NCBI RefSeq assembly: GCF_016093275.1
Contig: NZ_JAEDAK010000013.1
Coordinates: 62,001-126,000, forward strand
DNA from: Inhella proteolytica
GTDB taxonomy: Bacteria > Pseudomonadota > Gammaproteobacteria > Burkholderiales > Burkholderiaceae_C
Length of the DNA: 64,000 nucleotides
Reading direction: 5' to 3'
Part shown: one piece after another, positions 52,988 to 61,388 of the stretch
Position numbering within the stretch: position 1 is the stretch's first letter
How the letters are laid out: each line of letters begins with the position of its first letter
Notes under the pieces: generated by a model
The model's database searches: none
Seen by the model: the letters and a program-made list of their open reading frames with translations, nothing else
What the model was told of the DNA's origin: nothing
Made by a program: the position numbers and the translations under genes

Positions 52988-55786
52988 TTACTTCAGCGCG
53001 TAGTTCAGGCTTACGAAGAAGGAGCGGCCGCGCGGATCACCGTAGGTCGGATCCCAGGTCACCTGGAAGTAGCGCGACTGGTTGGTGAAGGGCGGGGCGG
53101 TGTCCAGCAGGTTCAGCACGCCGGCGCGCACGCGCAGCTGCGGGCTGAAGCGGTAGCTGCCGGTCAGGTCCCACAGCGAGTAAGCCTCGACGTCTCGCTT
53201 GTCGTAGGCCGGGGCGGCCAGGCCTTCGACGTTCTGGTCCCGGTAGCCGGCCAGGTAGGTGTTCGTCACGGTCAGGCTCACGGGGCCGTAGTCCCAGTCC
53301 AGGTTGATCTTGTGGCGCCAGCGTTGCACCGCCTTGTCATCCTTGAACTTGCCCAGGCCGTCCACCAGCGGGGAGCGTGGGTCGGTGGAGAACTTGTACT
53401 CGGTGACCAGGGTGCCGTTGAGGCCGGCGCCGAAGCGGCCCAGATCGGTGGCGTCGGTACGGACGTTGAGCGAAATGTCCAGACCCGAGGTATTCAGCTT
53501 GCCGCGGTTCTCCTTCTTGACGGAGATGTATTCCACGAAGCCGTCGGCATCGCGTTTCACCACCTTCGGGTCGTTGTACAGCGCGGGCGTGATGAAGATG
53601 GTCTCTTCGCCGATCTGCGAAATGATGTCGGTCTTGCGGATCGTCCAGAAGTCGAGGCTGCCGCTCAGGTTGCGCGAGGGCTCGAACACCACGCCAAGGC
53701 TGGCCTGCTTGGACTTCTCGGGCTTCAGCTCCGGATTGGAGTAGCGGTCGATGGGCAGCTGGCCGACTTCCTCGCTGACCGGGTCACGCACGAAGCTGGC
53801 CGTGATGCCCGAGCGCAGGGGCAGGAACATTTCCGACACCGTGGGTGCGCGGAAGCCCGTGCCGTAAGAGGCCCGCGCCAGCAACTGCTTGACCGGCTTC
53901 CAGCTGATGCCGAGCTTGGGGTTGGTGGTGCTCAGGTCGGGTGAGGTCTTCTTGGAGGCCGCGTCGTAGACGCCGTCGTAGCGGTCGTGGCGCAGCGCGA
54001 ACTGCGCTTCCAGCTGGCGGCTGATGGGGGCGCTCAGTTCGGCGAAGAGGCCCGCCACATTGCGGGAGTGGTGGGTGTCCTGCAGCAGCTCGCCCGAACT
54101 GGAACGATCGTTGTTCACGTCATTGGCCTTGAGCACGTCGGTGGCATGGAACTCGGTCTTTTCCTTGCGCAGTTCGGCGCCCATGGCCAGCATCAGGTCG
54201 CCACCGTCCAGTTGCGTCAGGGCGCGGGTCAGCTTGCCGTCCAGGCTGGTCGAAGTGCCCTTGGAGATGCGTGCCGCGCCGTCCAGTCGGATCGACTCCA
54301 TGAAGGCCTTGCCGGCCGAGCGGTCACTCGGGTTCACGAAGGGGTTGTAGGCACCCGACTTGATGCCCGATTCCAGGCGCGACAAGGACACCCAGCCGGA
54401 CAGATCCGTGTCCTTGGCCTTGTTCACGCTTTGGCTGAGGGCGGTGTCGTAGTCCCAGCCTGCCAGGGTGCCGGTGGCGCCCAGCACCAGGCGGCTGGCA
54501 TCGCTTTCCACCCGGCTGGTGCGGTAGCCCGCGTCCTCCAGGCGGAAGCGGAAGTCCACCGGGCCGGTGACGCCCGTGACGGCTTGCAGCGAAGTGGGCA
54601 AGGTGATGCCGGAGGAGGTGCGGAAGCGTGCGGTGGCGGGCGAGGCGGCGTAGTCGGTTTGAGCCTTGGCCAGCAGGCCTTCGGCAAACAGCTGGTTGTC
54701 CTCGTCCAGCTGGAAGGAGACACGGCCCATCACGCTCTGCTTGTCGGCCTTGGGGTAGATCTGCGAGCCCGCCACGTAGTCGTAGGAGCAGCCCTCGCGG
54801 CCGCCCAGGCTGGTGCCGTCCACGAAGTTGGGATTGGGCGCGCCGGTGCAGCTGCCCTTGCCGAAGTTCACGCGGCGCGAGCCCGAGTTCGGGCCACCCG
54901 GGTTCCATGTGCCGTCGGGGTTCGTGCCTTTCAGCGCGGTGCTGGGGTTGGCGCGCACGAAGTTGTTCAGCGCGGTCAGCTGGGCACTGGACAGATCCAC
55001 GTTGGCCGGGAAGGAATTGCTGGAGGCTTGCGGAGGCAGGCTGGTGGGCAGGCTGTACTCGCGGATGAACTTGCGCTGCGAAGCGTCCAAGGCGTCCAGC
55101 TTCTGCAGATCCAGCGTGGCAAAGGCGTTGAAGCCGTCCTTCTTGAGGTCGCCAATGCCGCCGCCCACGGTCAAGGTCTTCTTGCCGCCGCCACCCTGGT
55201 CCGTGTCGAGCGCATAGACGCTGATGTCCGCGCCTTGGTAGTCCTTGCGGGTGATGAAGTTGATGACGCCGCCCATGGCGTCGGTGCCGTAAATGGCGGA
55301 AGCGCCGTCCTTCAGCACCTCGACGCGCTGGATCGCACCCGCAGGGATGCTGTTCAGGTCCACGCCGGCATCGTCGCCGGGGCTGGCGAAGTTGGCCAGG
55401 CGGCGCCCGTTCAGCAGCACCAAGGTGCTGGAAACGCCCAGGCCGCGCAGGTTGGCGCCGTTGAAGCCGCGCTGGCCGCCGCTCTGGTCGGAGATGGAGG
55501 CGCCGTCGGTCAAGCCGCCGACGTTGGCGGTGAGCTTCTGCAGCAGCTCGGCGGCGGTGGTCACGCCGATCTTGTCGATGTCGCCGCGCTTGATCACTTC
55601 CACCGGCAGCGGCGTCTCGCCATCCAGGCGCTTGATGCTGGAGCCGGTGATTTCGACGCGCTCGAGCTTTTGCGAGTCCTGCGCCGGAGCGGGGGCTTGG
55701 GCCTGGGCCTGAACCTGCGAGGCAGCCAGAGCCAGCAGCGAAGCCTGGCACAGCAGCGACAGGCGATGGAGAGAGGTGTGCGACAT
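52988..55786 (-). CDS. TonB-dependent outer membrane receptor, probably for cyanophycin-derived peptides
   Basis: A 932-residue receptor. Signal peptide residues about 1-27 end at VQAQ; a TonB-box-like LERVEITGS leads into the plug domain (about 45-165) containing NLRGLGVSSTLVLLNGRRL and IQRVEVLKDGASAIYGTDAMGGVINFITRK. The rest is a 22-strand-type barrel with long loops (SYGTGFRAPTVSEMF, NPELKPEKS), ending ...SFFVSLNYALK. The family pattern is that of large peptide/saccharide receptors rather than siderophore receptors. It is divergent from a secreted cyanophycinase across a region bearing ArgR-like sites, so the cargo is likely beta-Asp-Arg or short cyanophycin pieces. Confidence 0.88.
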   Translation of the reverse strand: MSHTSLHRLSLLCQASLLALAASQVQAQAQAPAPAQDSQKLERVEITGSSIKRLDGETPLPVEVIKRGDIDKIGVTTAAELLQKLTANVGGLTDGASISDQSGGQRGFNGANLRGLGVSSTLVLLNGRRLANFASPGDDAGVDLNSIPAGAIQRVEVLKDGASAIYGTDAMGGVINFITRKDYQGADISVYALDTDQGGGGKKTLTVGGGIGDLKKDGFNAFATLDLQKLDALDASQRKFIREYSLPTSLPPQASSNSFPANVDLSSAQLTALNNFVRANPSTALKGTNPDGTWNPGGPNSGSRRVNFGKGSCTGAPNPNFVDGTSLGGREGCSYDYVAGSQIYPKADKQSVMGRVSFQLDEDNQLFAEGLLAKAQTDYAASPATARFRTSSGITLPTSLQAVTGVTGPVDFRFRLEDAGYRTSRVESDASRLVLGATGTLAGWDYDTALSQSVNKAKDTDLSGWVSLSRLESGIKSGAYNPFVNPSDRSAGKAFMESIRLDGAARISKGTSTSLDGKLTRALTQLDGGDLMLAMGAELRKEKTEFHATDVLKANDVNNDRSSSGELLQDTHHSRNVAGLFAELSAPISRQLEAQFALRHDRYDGVYDAASKKTSPDLSTTNPKLGISWKPVKQLLARASYGTGFRAPTVSEMFLPLRSGITASFVRDPVSEEVGQLPIDRYSNPELKPEKSKQASLGVVFEPSRNLSGSLDFWTIRKTDIISQIGEETIFITPALYNDPKVVKRDADGFVEYISVKKENRGKLNTSGLDISLNVRTDATDLGRFGAGLNGTLVTEYKFSTDPRSPLVDGLGKFKDDKAVQRWRHKINLDWDYGPVSLTVTNTYLAGYRDQNVEGLAAPAYDKRDVEAYSLWDLTGSYRFSPQLRVRAGVLNLLDTAPPFTNQSRYFQVTWDPTYGDPRGRSFFVSLNYALK

Positions 55787-55876
55787 GGTGCGGTGGCCCG
55801 TGGGGGGCAAGGCGGAGGGGATGGGCTGGATTCTGGAAACCTCGGGCCTTGCCGCATCAGCGGGTTTTGGCGCAAG

Positions 55877-55913
55877 GGTCGCTTGGCGGCAACTCGGTGT
55901 CGCCTGCAGAAAA
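55877..55913 (+). promoter_or_regulatory. Predicted ArgR operator, tandem half-sites with exact 21-bp period
   Basis: GGTCGC-N8-AA (55877-55892) is followed after exactly 5 nt by TGTCGC-N8-AA (55898-55913). This equals the direct-repeat arrangement known for the Pseudomonas AraC-type ArgR (TGTCGC-N8-AA-N5 repeated). An ArgR-like gene lies 2.8 kb away in the same cluster. The site is about 90 bp upstream of the receptor start and 290 bp from the cyanophycinase start. Confidence 0.7.
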
Positions 55914-55939
55914 GCGGCGTGGCGTGGCCGCTGCGCCAT

Positions 55940-55976
55940 TTGCCTGAAAGCGACGCCGACTTTCGCACCGCGCCAG
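55940..55976 (-). promoter_or_regulatory. Second predicted ArgR site (minus orientation)
   Basis: On the minus strand CGTCGC-N8-AA occupies plus positions 55955 to 55940. A preceding half-site at the 21-bp register keeps only the AA (55962-55961), with weak hexamer match. The plus-strand sequence forms the dyad GAAAG-N9-CTTTC (55946-55964) and shares 15 identical bases, AAGCGACGCCGACTT, with the third site. Confidence 0.5.
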
Positions 55977-56061
55977 CCGGTGTGAGGGAAGCGCCGGCCA
56001 CCCGTGTCGATTTGGGGCGGAGAGGTGCTGCAGGGCGCCATCGCCAGCCGGCAAGCCCCGC

Positions 56062-56098
56062 TTGCACAGAAGCGACGCCGACTTGCAGCCGCCCACCC
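56062..56098 (-). promoter_or_regulatory. Third predicted ArgR site (minus orientation)
   Basis: CGTCGC-N8-AA is read on the minus strand from 56077 to 56062, and the AA of a preceding half-site falls again in register at 56084-56083. It is about 100-140 bp upstream of the cyanophycinase GTG, a position suited to activation of that gene. Confidence 0.5.
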
Positions 56099-56203
56099 CC
56101 TGGGGGCTCAACCCGCTGTGGCCCTGGCACAGCCCCGCTGAACATCGCGCCCCGCAGCGGCACCCCGGCCGCCGCGTTTCGCTTTCGCTGTCGGAGACCG
56201 CCC

Positions 56204-57553
56204 GTGCACCCCGCCCGTCGCCTTGGCCTCAAAGCCGCCCTGTTGTGCAGCCTGGCCAGCCTCATGCCCCTTGCCCTTGCCGCCACCCGCCCTGAGGCCC
56301 CCGCTCGCGTGGGCACCGCCATTGCCATCGGCGGCGCGCTGAAGATCGACAACGACGCCGTCTGGCAGCGCATCGTGCAGGAAGCCGGCGGCCCCGGCGC
56401 GCGCTTTGCCGTGCTGGCCACCGCGGCCGACAACCCCAAGCGCTCGGGCGAGCGCAGCGCCGAGGCCTTGCGCCGCGCCGGCGCCCAGGCCGAGGTGCTG
56501 CCCGTTGCCCCCAAATGGGGTAGCGATGAATGGAAGCAGCTGCGCGACGACCCGCAGCTGGCCGAGCGCGTGGCCACGCTGCAGGGCGTGTTCTTCACCG
56601 GCGGCGCGCAGGAGCTGATCGTTGACACGCTCAAGCCCCAGGGCCGCGAAACCGCGCTGCTCAAGGCCATCCGCCAGGTGCTGGCGCGCGGCGGCGTGGT
56701 GGCCGGCACCAGCGCCGGCGCGGCCATCATGAGCGAGTGGATGTTCCGCGACGCGCAGGACAGCCTGGCCGTGCTCAAGGGCCGCATGCGCGAAGGCCAG
56801 GAGATCGACCGCGGCCTGGGCTTTGCCGGCCCGGCCTTGTTCGTGGACCAGCACTTCCTCAAGCGCGGCCGCGTGGGCCGACTGCTGCCGGTGATGGTGG
56901 CCAAGGGCTACCGCTGGGGCCTGGGCGTGGAGGAGAACAGCGCCGCGCTCATCCGGGGCGATCAGATCGAGGTCATCGGCGCGCGCGGCGCGCTGCTGGT
57001 GGACCTGGGCGCCGCCCAGCCCGCGCCCGAGGGCGGCGCCTTCGGCCTGCGCGGCGCGCGCCTGAGCTTCCTGGACCGTGGCGACCGCTTCGACCTGCGC
57101 AGCGGCGAGTTCACCCCCGCGGCGGACAAGCTGGCCGGCCGCATCGACCCCAACGCCTCCGGCTTCAAGCCCTACTTCAAGCAGGCCGCCTACTTCCCCG
57201 ACCTGCTGGGCGACAACGCCATCGCCAACGCCATGGCCCAGCTGGTGGACAGCCCCGACCGCGAGCTGCGCGGCCTGGCCTTCAACGGCCGCGCCCTGGC
57301 CGGGCTGGACCCGCTTGATCCCGAGCCCACCCTGGGCTTTGACTTCCGCCTCTACAAGGGCCCCGACACCCTGGGCTGGTTCACCGGCGCCTGGGGCGGG
57401 GAGGACTACTCCGTGGCCCGCATCTACCTGGATCTGCGCCCCGTGCGCATGAGCCATCCGCTGCACCAGCCCTGGGCGGCGAGCAAGAAGACTCCCGACA
57501 CCCAAGGCCCCGCCAGCCGCAGCACCGCCGGCCAACCCTCCGAGCGCCTCTGA
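56204..57553 (+). CDS. Secreted cyanophycinase (peptidase S51 family)
   Basis: A 449-residue exported serine hydrolase that cuts cyanophycin, the Asp-Arg polymer, into beta-Asp-Arg dipeptides. The GTG at 56204 has GGAG (56193-56196) 7 nt upstream and starts a signal peptide (about 1-26, LLCSLASLMPLALAA). The nucleophile S170 lies in VAGTSAGAAIMSEWMF; GVFFTGGAQELIVDTL, GLGFAGPALFVDQHFLKRGRVGRLLPVM and WGLGVEENSAALI are family signatures. It is longer than intracellular CphB (about 270 residues), like the extracellular CphE/CphI forms. It is first in a run with CphZ-like, ArgR and AstA genes. Confidence 0.9.
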   Translation: MHPARRLGLKAALLCSLASLMPLALAATRPEAPARVGTAIAIGGALKIDNDAVWQRIVQEAGGPGARFAVLATAADNPKRSGERSAEALRRAGAQAEVLPVAPKWGSDEWKQLRDDPQLAERVATLQGVFFTGGAQELIVDTLKPQGRETALLKAIRQVLARGGVVAGTSAGAAIMSEWMFRDAQDSLAVLKGRMREGQEIDRGLGFAGPALFVDQHFLKRGRVGRLLPVMVAKGYRWGLGVEENSAALIRGDQIEVIGARGALLVDLGAAQPAPEGGAFGLRGARLSFLDRGDRFDLRSGEFTPAADKLAGRIDPNASGFKPYFKQAAYFPDLLGDNAIANAMAQLVDSPDRELRGLAFNGRALAGLDPLDPEPTLGFDFRLYKGPDTLGWFTGAWGGEDYSVARIYLDLRPVRMSHPLHQPWAASKKTPDTQGPASRSTAGQPSERL

Positions 57554-57555
57554 CC

Positions 57556-58674
57556 ATGCGAACCCAAGAACATCCCCTCAGCGCCGCCCCCGTGGGCAGC
57601 GTCCGCACCCTCACCAGCCTGCATTTCGGGCCTGCCGGTGGCCGCCGCGCCCTGCTGCAGTGCAGCCTGCACGCCGATGAGATCCCGCCCATGCTGGTGG
57701 GCTACCACCTGCGCCAGCGCCTGGCCGAGCTGGAGGCCCAGGGCCGCCTGCAGGGCGAAGTGGTGCTGCTGCCCGCCTGCAACCCCATCGGCCTGGGCCA
57801 GCAGGTGTGGGGCCGCCTGCAGGGCCGCTTTGACGTGGCCAGCGGCCAGAACTTCAACCGCCATTACCCCGACCTGGTCGAGGGCGCGCTGGCGCGCTTC
57901 CAGGCCAGCGGCCAGGCCTTGCAGGACGACACCGCCGCCAACGCCCGCGCCCTGCGCCAATGCCTGCAGGCCGAGCTGGCCGCGCGGCCGGCCGCCAGCG
58001 CCCTGCAGCAGCTGCGCCACCAGCTGATGCAGCTGGCGCTGGACGCCGATGTGGTGCTGGACCTGCACTGCGACAACGAAGCCGTGATGCACGTCTACGC
58101 CACGCCGCAGTTCGAGGCCCATGCCCTGCAGCTGGCCGAATGCGTCAACGCGCCCCTGCTGCTGCTGGCCGAAGAAAGTGGCGACGCCCCCTTCGACGAA
58201 GCCCACTCCATGATCTGGCCGCGCCTGCGCGCGCGCCTGGGGCCGGCCGTGCCCTTGGCCTGCTTTGCCGCCACCGTGGAGCTGCGCGGCGAGGCCGAGG
58301 TGCAGCATGAGCTGGCGCAGGCCGACGCCGAGGGCCTGCTCGCCTTCCTGGCGCAGCAAGGCTTCATCAGCGGCATGCCCGCCACCGCGCCGGCCCAGCC
58401 CTGCCGCGCCCGCCCGCTGGCTGGTTGCATTCCCCTGGTGATGCCGCACGCCGGCCTGCTGGCCTGGCGCCTGCCGCTGGGCCGCACGGTGGAGCAGGGC
58501 GAGCACCTGGCCGACCTGATCGACCCCGTGGCCGGCACCTGCACCGCCATTCGCGCTCCGGTGGCTGGGCTCTTCTTCGCGCGCGAGCTGCAGCGCTGGG
58601 CGCAGGCCGGGCAATCGGTCGGCAAAGTGGCGGGCGAGCAGGCCTTGCGCAGCGGCAAGCTGCTTTCTGCTTGA
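57556..58674 (+). CDS. Cyanophycin dipeptide hydrolase candidate (CphZ/AotO-like, M14 AstE/AspA family)
   Basis: A 372-residue zinc hydrolase. Zinc ligands are H and E in LLQCSLHADEIPP and a later His in VVLDLHCDNEAVMHVY; catalytic Glu is in ATVELRGEAEV. NFNRHYPDL and VLLPACNPIGLGQ are characteristic of the subgroup. The C-terminal 80 residues form a barrel-sandwich domain (GLLAWRLPLGRTVEQGEHLADLIDP). Generic annotation would say succinylglutamate desuccinylase/aspartoacylase. Known AotO of the Pseudomonas aot-argR operon is a beta-Asp-Arg hydrolase (CphZ), and here the gene likewise sits between cyanophycinase and an ArgR gene, so that role is favoured. It starts 2 bp after the cyanophycinase stop. 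Confidence 0.82.
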   Translation: MRTQEHPLSAAPVGSVRTLTSLHFGPAGGRRALLQCSLHADEIPPMLVGYHLRQRLAELEAQGRLQGEVVLLPACNPIGLGQQVWGRLQGRFDVASGQNFNRHYPDLVEGALARFQASGQALQDDTAANARALRQCLQAELAARPAASALQQLRHQLMQLALDADVVLDLHCDNEAVMHVYATPQFEAHALQLAECVNAPLLLLAEESGDAPFDEAHSMIWPRLRARLGPAVPLACFAATVELRGEAEVQHELAQADAEGLLAFLAQQGFISGMPATAPAQPCRARPLAGCIPLVMPHAGLLAWRLPLGRTVEQGEHLADLIDPVAGTCTAIRAPVAGLFFARELQRWAQAGQSVGKVAGEQALRSGKLLSA

Positions 58675-58711
58675 ATCCAGCCCCATGCAATCCCACGCGA
58701 GTTCCTGCTGA

Positions 58712-59701
58712 ATGGCCCTGAGCGACGTCGCCGTCTGCCTGCTGCCCGGCGCCTCGCGCCTGGCTGCGCAGGCGGTGGCCGAGCTGCTGGAGGGCGCCAA
58801 CGCCCTGCTGGACACGCCGCGCTACCGCGTGCACCTGCTGGCCCTGGGCCAGCCCCTGCTGGAGCGCCCCTGGGACCAGTTCTGGCTCGTCGCCCCCTGG
58901 CGCTCCATGGTGGACAGCGAGGCCCTGGCCGCCTTGCCCGGCCAGCTGCAGGCTCTGGCCGCGCGCCAGGCCCTGTTGGGCGGGCTGGAAGGCGGCGCGC
59001 TCTGGCTGGCCAGTGCCGGCCTGCTGGAAGGGCGGCGTGCCTGCAGCATCGAGTGGCTGCGCGAGCACCTGCAGCGCCAGCACCCCGGCGTCATCTGGAG
59101 CCCCGGCCTGTGGGAACTGGACGCCAGCCCCGGCCAGCCCCAGGTGGCCAGCTGCTCGCGCCCCCTGGCCGTGCCGGACCTGCTCTTGGCCCTGCTGGCG
59201 CGCGAACACGGCGAGCCCCTGGCGCGCCAGCTCGCCGCCCGCCTGGGCCTTTCGGCGCTGCGCGCGCGCGACGAACGCGTGCTGGGGGAAACCGCCGGCC
59301 ACGCCCTCATGCCCCCGAAGCTGGCCGAGGCCCTGGCGCTGATGCAGGCCAACCTGGCCGAACCCCTGCCCACCGACGAAGTGGCCCGCCTGGTGGGCCT
59401 CTCGCGCCGCCAGCTGGAGCGCCTGTTCAAGCAGCACCTGGACAGCCTGCCCAGCCGCCACTACCTGGAGCTGCGCCTGCAGCGCAGCCGCGAGCTGCTG
59501 CAGCGCACCGGTCAGTCCATCCTGCAGGTGGGCCTGGCCTGCGGCTTCACCAGCGGCCCGCACTTTTCCAACGCCTACAAGGCCGCCTTTGGCTGCACCC
59601 CGCGCGAAGAGCGCGCCCGCGAGCTGGCCGGCCTGCGTGGCCAGCGCACCCCTGAAACCAGCGGCGGCACACTTGCGCGCGACGCGCGCCAAACTGCATG
59701 A
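58712..59701 (+). CDS. argR: AraC family regulator with GATase1-like sensor, Pseudomonas ArgR type
   Basis: A 329-residue regulator. Residues about 1-195 form a class I glutamine-amidotransferase-like domain (VAVCLLPGASRLAAQAVAELLEGANALL; GGALWLASAGLLEGRRACSIEWL), as in ArgR of P. aeruginosa, where arginine is the effector. Two HTH units follow (PTDEVARLVGLSRRQLERLFKQHL; ILQVGLACGFTSGPHFSNAYKAAFG). ArgR activates arginine catabolism and transport there. The setting between CphZ-like and AstA genes and the matching operators at 55877-56098 support an arginine-sensing role. It differs from the unrelated E. coli ArgR. Confidence 0.85.
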   Translation: MALSDVAVCLLPGASRLAAQAVAELLEGANALLDTPRYRVHLLALGQPLLERPWDQFWLVAPWRSMVDSEALAALPGQLQALAARQALLGGLEGGALWLASAGLLEGRRACSIEWLREHLQRQHPGVIWSPGLWELDASPGQPQVASCSRPLAVPDLLLALLAREHGEPLARQLAARLGLSALRARDERVLGETAGHALMPPKLAEALALMQANLAEPLPTDEVARLVGLSRRQLERLFKQHLDSLPSRHYLELRLQRSRELLQRTGQSILQVGLACGFTSGPHFSNAYKAAFGCTPREERARELAGLRGQRTPETSGGTLARDARQTA

Positions 59702-60669
59702 ACCCCTCCGACTTCCAGCTCCGCCCCGTGGCCGAGCCCGATCTGGACGCCCTGCAGGGCCTGGCCGCCGGCGTCTCGCCCGGCATCGGCTCGCTGCGCA
59801 ACGACCGCCAGCTGCTCGCCCAGCGCATCGAACGCTCGCTGCAGGCCTTCGCCACCGCCGACGACGACGTCAGCGGCGAGGAAAGCTACCTCTTCGTGCT
59901 GGAGCAGCAGGGCCGGCTGCTCGGCTGCTCGGGCATCGCCGCCCGCGCCGGCTACGGCTCGCGCTTCTACAGCTACCGCAACGAATTCGTCGTCGCCACC
60001 AGTGCCGCCCTGGGCCTGACCCAGCGCACCCACACCCTGCACCTCTGCCACGACCTCACTGGCGCCACGCTGCTCACCTCCTTCTACATCGCCCCCCAGG
60101 CCCCGCTGGAGGCCGCGCAGCTGCTCTCGCGCGCCCGCCTGCTGTTCCTGCAGCTGCACGCCGCGCGCTTTTCCGACCGCATCGTGGCCGAGTTCCCCGG
60201 CCTGCTGGACGCCCAAGGCCACAGCCCGTTTTGGGACGCCGTGGGCCGGCGCTTCTTCGACATGGACTACCCCCAGGCCGAGGCCGTGGCCGGCGGCCGC
60301 AGCAAGGCCTTCATTGCCGACCTGATGCCCCAGTCCCCCATCTACGTGCCCCTGCTGCCCGAAGCGGCGCAACGCGCCATCGGCCAGCTGCACCCGGACG
60401 GCGAACTGCCCTTCGACATCCTGCTCAGCGAAGGCTTCGACGCCGAGAGCTACATCGACATCTTTGACGGCGGCCCCACCGCCGAAGGCCGCCTGCAAGC
60501 CCTGCGCAGCGTGCGCGCCGCGCGCCCGGTGGGCGAACTGGCCGGCCAGGCCTGCATCGCCTGCACCCGCACCCGTGAAGGCTTCCGTGCCCAGCTGCTC
60601 GCCCCCGGCGCCGTGCCCCCCAACCCCGACGCCCTGGCCACCCCGCTGAACCTGGAGGCCCTGGCATGA
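59698..60669 (+). CDS. astA: Arginine N-succinyltransferase
   Basis: A 323-residue first enzyme of the arginine succinyltransferase pathway: arginine + succinyl-CoA to N2-succinylarginine. The sequence follows AstA/AruG: LRPVAEPDLDAL, FVLEQQGRLLGCSGI, SYRNEFVVATSAALGL, LCHDLTGATLLTSFYI, GHSPFWDAVGRRFFDMDYPQAE, EGFDAESYIDIFDGGP. It overlaps argR and the following gene by 4 bp each. The other pathway genes (astB, astC, astD, astE proper) are not in the window. Confidence 0.93.
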   Translation: MNPSDFQLRPVAEPDLDALQGLAAGVSPGIGSLRNDRQLLAQRIERSLQAFATADDDVSGEESYLFVLEQQGRLLGCSGIAARAGYGSRFYSYRNEFVVATSAALGLTQRTHTLHLCHDLTGATLLTSFYIAPQAPLEAAQLLSRARLLFLQLHAARFSDRIVAEFPGLLDAQGHSPFWDAVGRRFFDMDYPQAEAVAGGRSKAFIADLMPQSPIYVPLLPEAAQRAIGQLHPDGELPFDILLSEGFDAESYIDIFDGGPTAEGRLQALRSVRAARPVGELAGQACIACTRTREGFRAQLLAPGAVPPNPDALATPLNLEALA

Positions 60670-61379
60670 CGATCGAACGCTGCGACACCCGCCCCGCCGG
60701 CGCCCCCTGCGCGCAGGAAGACGGCGGCCACTGGCTCTGCGCGCGCGCACCCGGCGGCGCCCTGCTGGCGGCCCTGCACCTGCAAGCCGCCCTGGGCCAC
60801 AGCCGCGCGCGCTACAGCTTCCACCTCGGCCGCGTGGTGCACGCCGCGCCCGAGCTCGGCCTGCACCAGGTGCAGACCACGCTGCAGCTCGGGCACGACG
60901 CCACCGGCGAGGCCGAGCTCAGCGGCCTCTACCTGGCACCCGAACTGGATCCGGATGCCGCCGCCCCAGTGCTGGACGCCTTGCTGCACGAGGCCCTGGC
61001 CCAGCTGCAGGGCCTGGCCCGCTCCGCCCCCCATCCCGCCGAATGGGTGCTGGTGGAGCTGCCCGGCTGGCGCGACGCCCAGGGCCGCAGCCCCTTCTGG
61101 GACGGCCTGGTGCGCCACTTCCTGCCCAGCCCGCCCCCCGAGCCCGCGCAACTGGCCGAACGCTTCGGCCCCGCGCTCAGCACCCACCTGGGCGCCATGC
61201 TGCCGCGCCAGCTCATCCACGCCGCCTTCCTCGCGCCCGCCGCGCAGGCCGCGCTGGGCCGCTGCGCCAGCGCGCTGGAGCCCTGGCACGCAGCCCTGCA
61301 GCGGGCCGGCTTCGCCGACTGGCGGCACTGCCGCATCGAAGACGGCGGGCCGCTGCTGGCGCGGCGGCTGGCCGGCTGA
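60666..61379 (+). CDS. Shortened AstA paralogue, possible second subunit
   Basis: A 237-residue protein aligned to the middle of AstA: ARYSFHLGRVVHAAPELGL, LQLGHDATGEAELSGLYL, GRSPFWDGLVRHFL and FADWRHCRIEDGGPLLARR correspond to AstA blocks. It lacks about 60 residues at the N-terminus and much of the C-terminus. Pseudomonas has two AstA-like subunits (AruF and AruG), so this may be the alpha-type partner in reduced form, or a decaying copy. It has an intact frame and an ATGA overlap with astA. Confidence 0.75.
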   Translation: MTIERCDTRPAGAPCAQEDGGHWLCARAPGGALLAALHLQAALGHSRARYSFHLGRVVHAAPELGLHQVQTTLQLGHDATGEAELSGLYLAPELDPDAAAPVLDALLHEALAQLQGLARSAPHPAEWVLVELPGWRDAQGRSPFWDGLVRHFLPSPPPEPAQLAERFGPALSTHLGAMLPRQLIHAAFLAPAAQAALGRCASALEPWHAALQRAGFADWRHCRIEDGGPLLARRLAG

Positions 61380-61388
61380 GGCCCGGGC

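Noticed and set aside
53987-56203. N-terminal extension of the cyanophycinase frame to 1188 codons
   Set aside because: The upstream part is antisense to the TonB receptor; a GTG with good RBS and signal peptide at 56204 defines the start.
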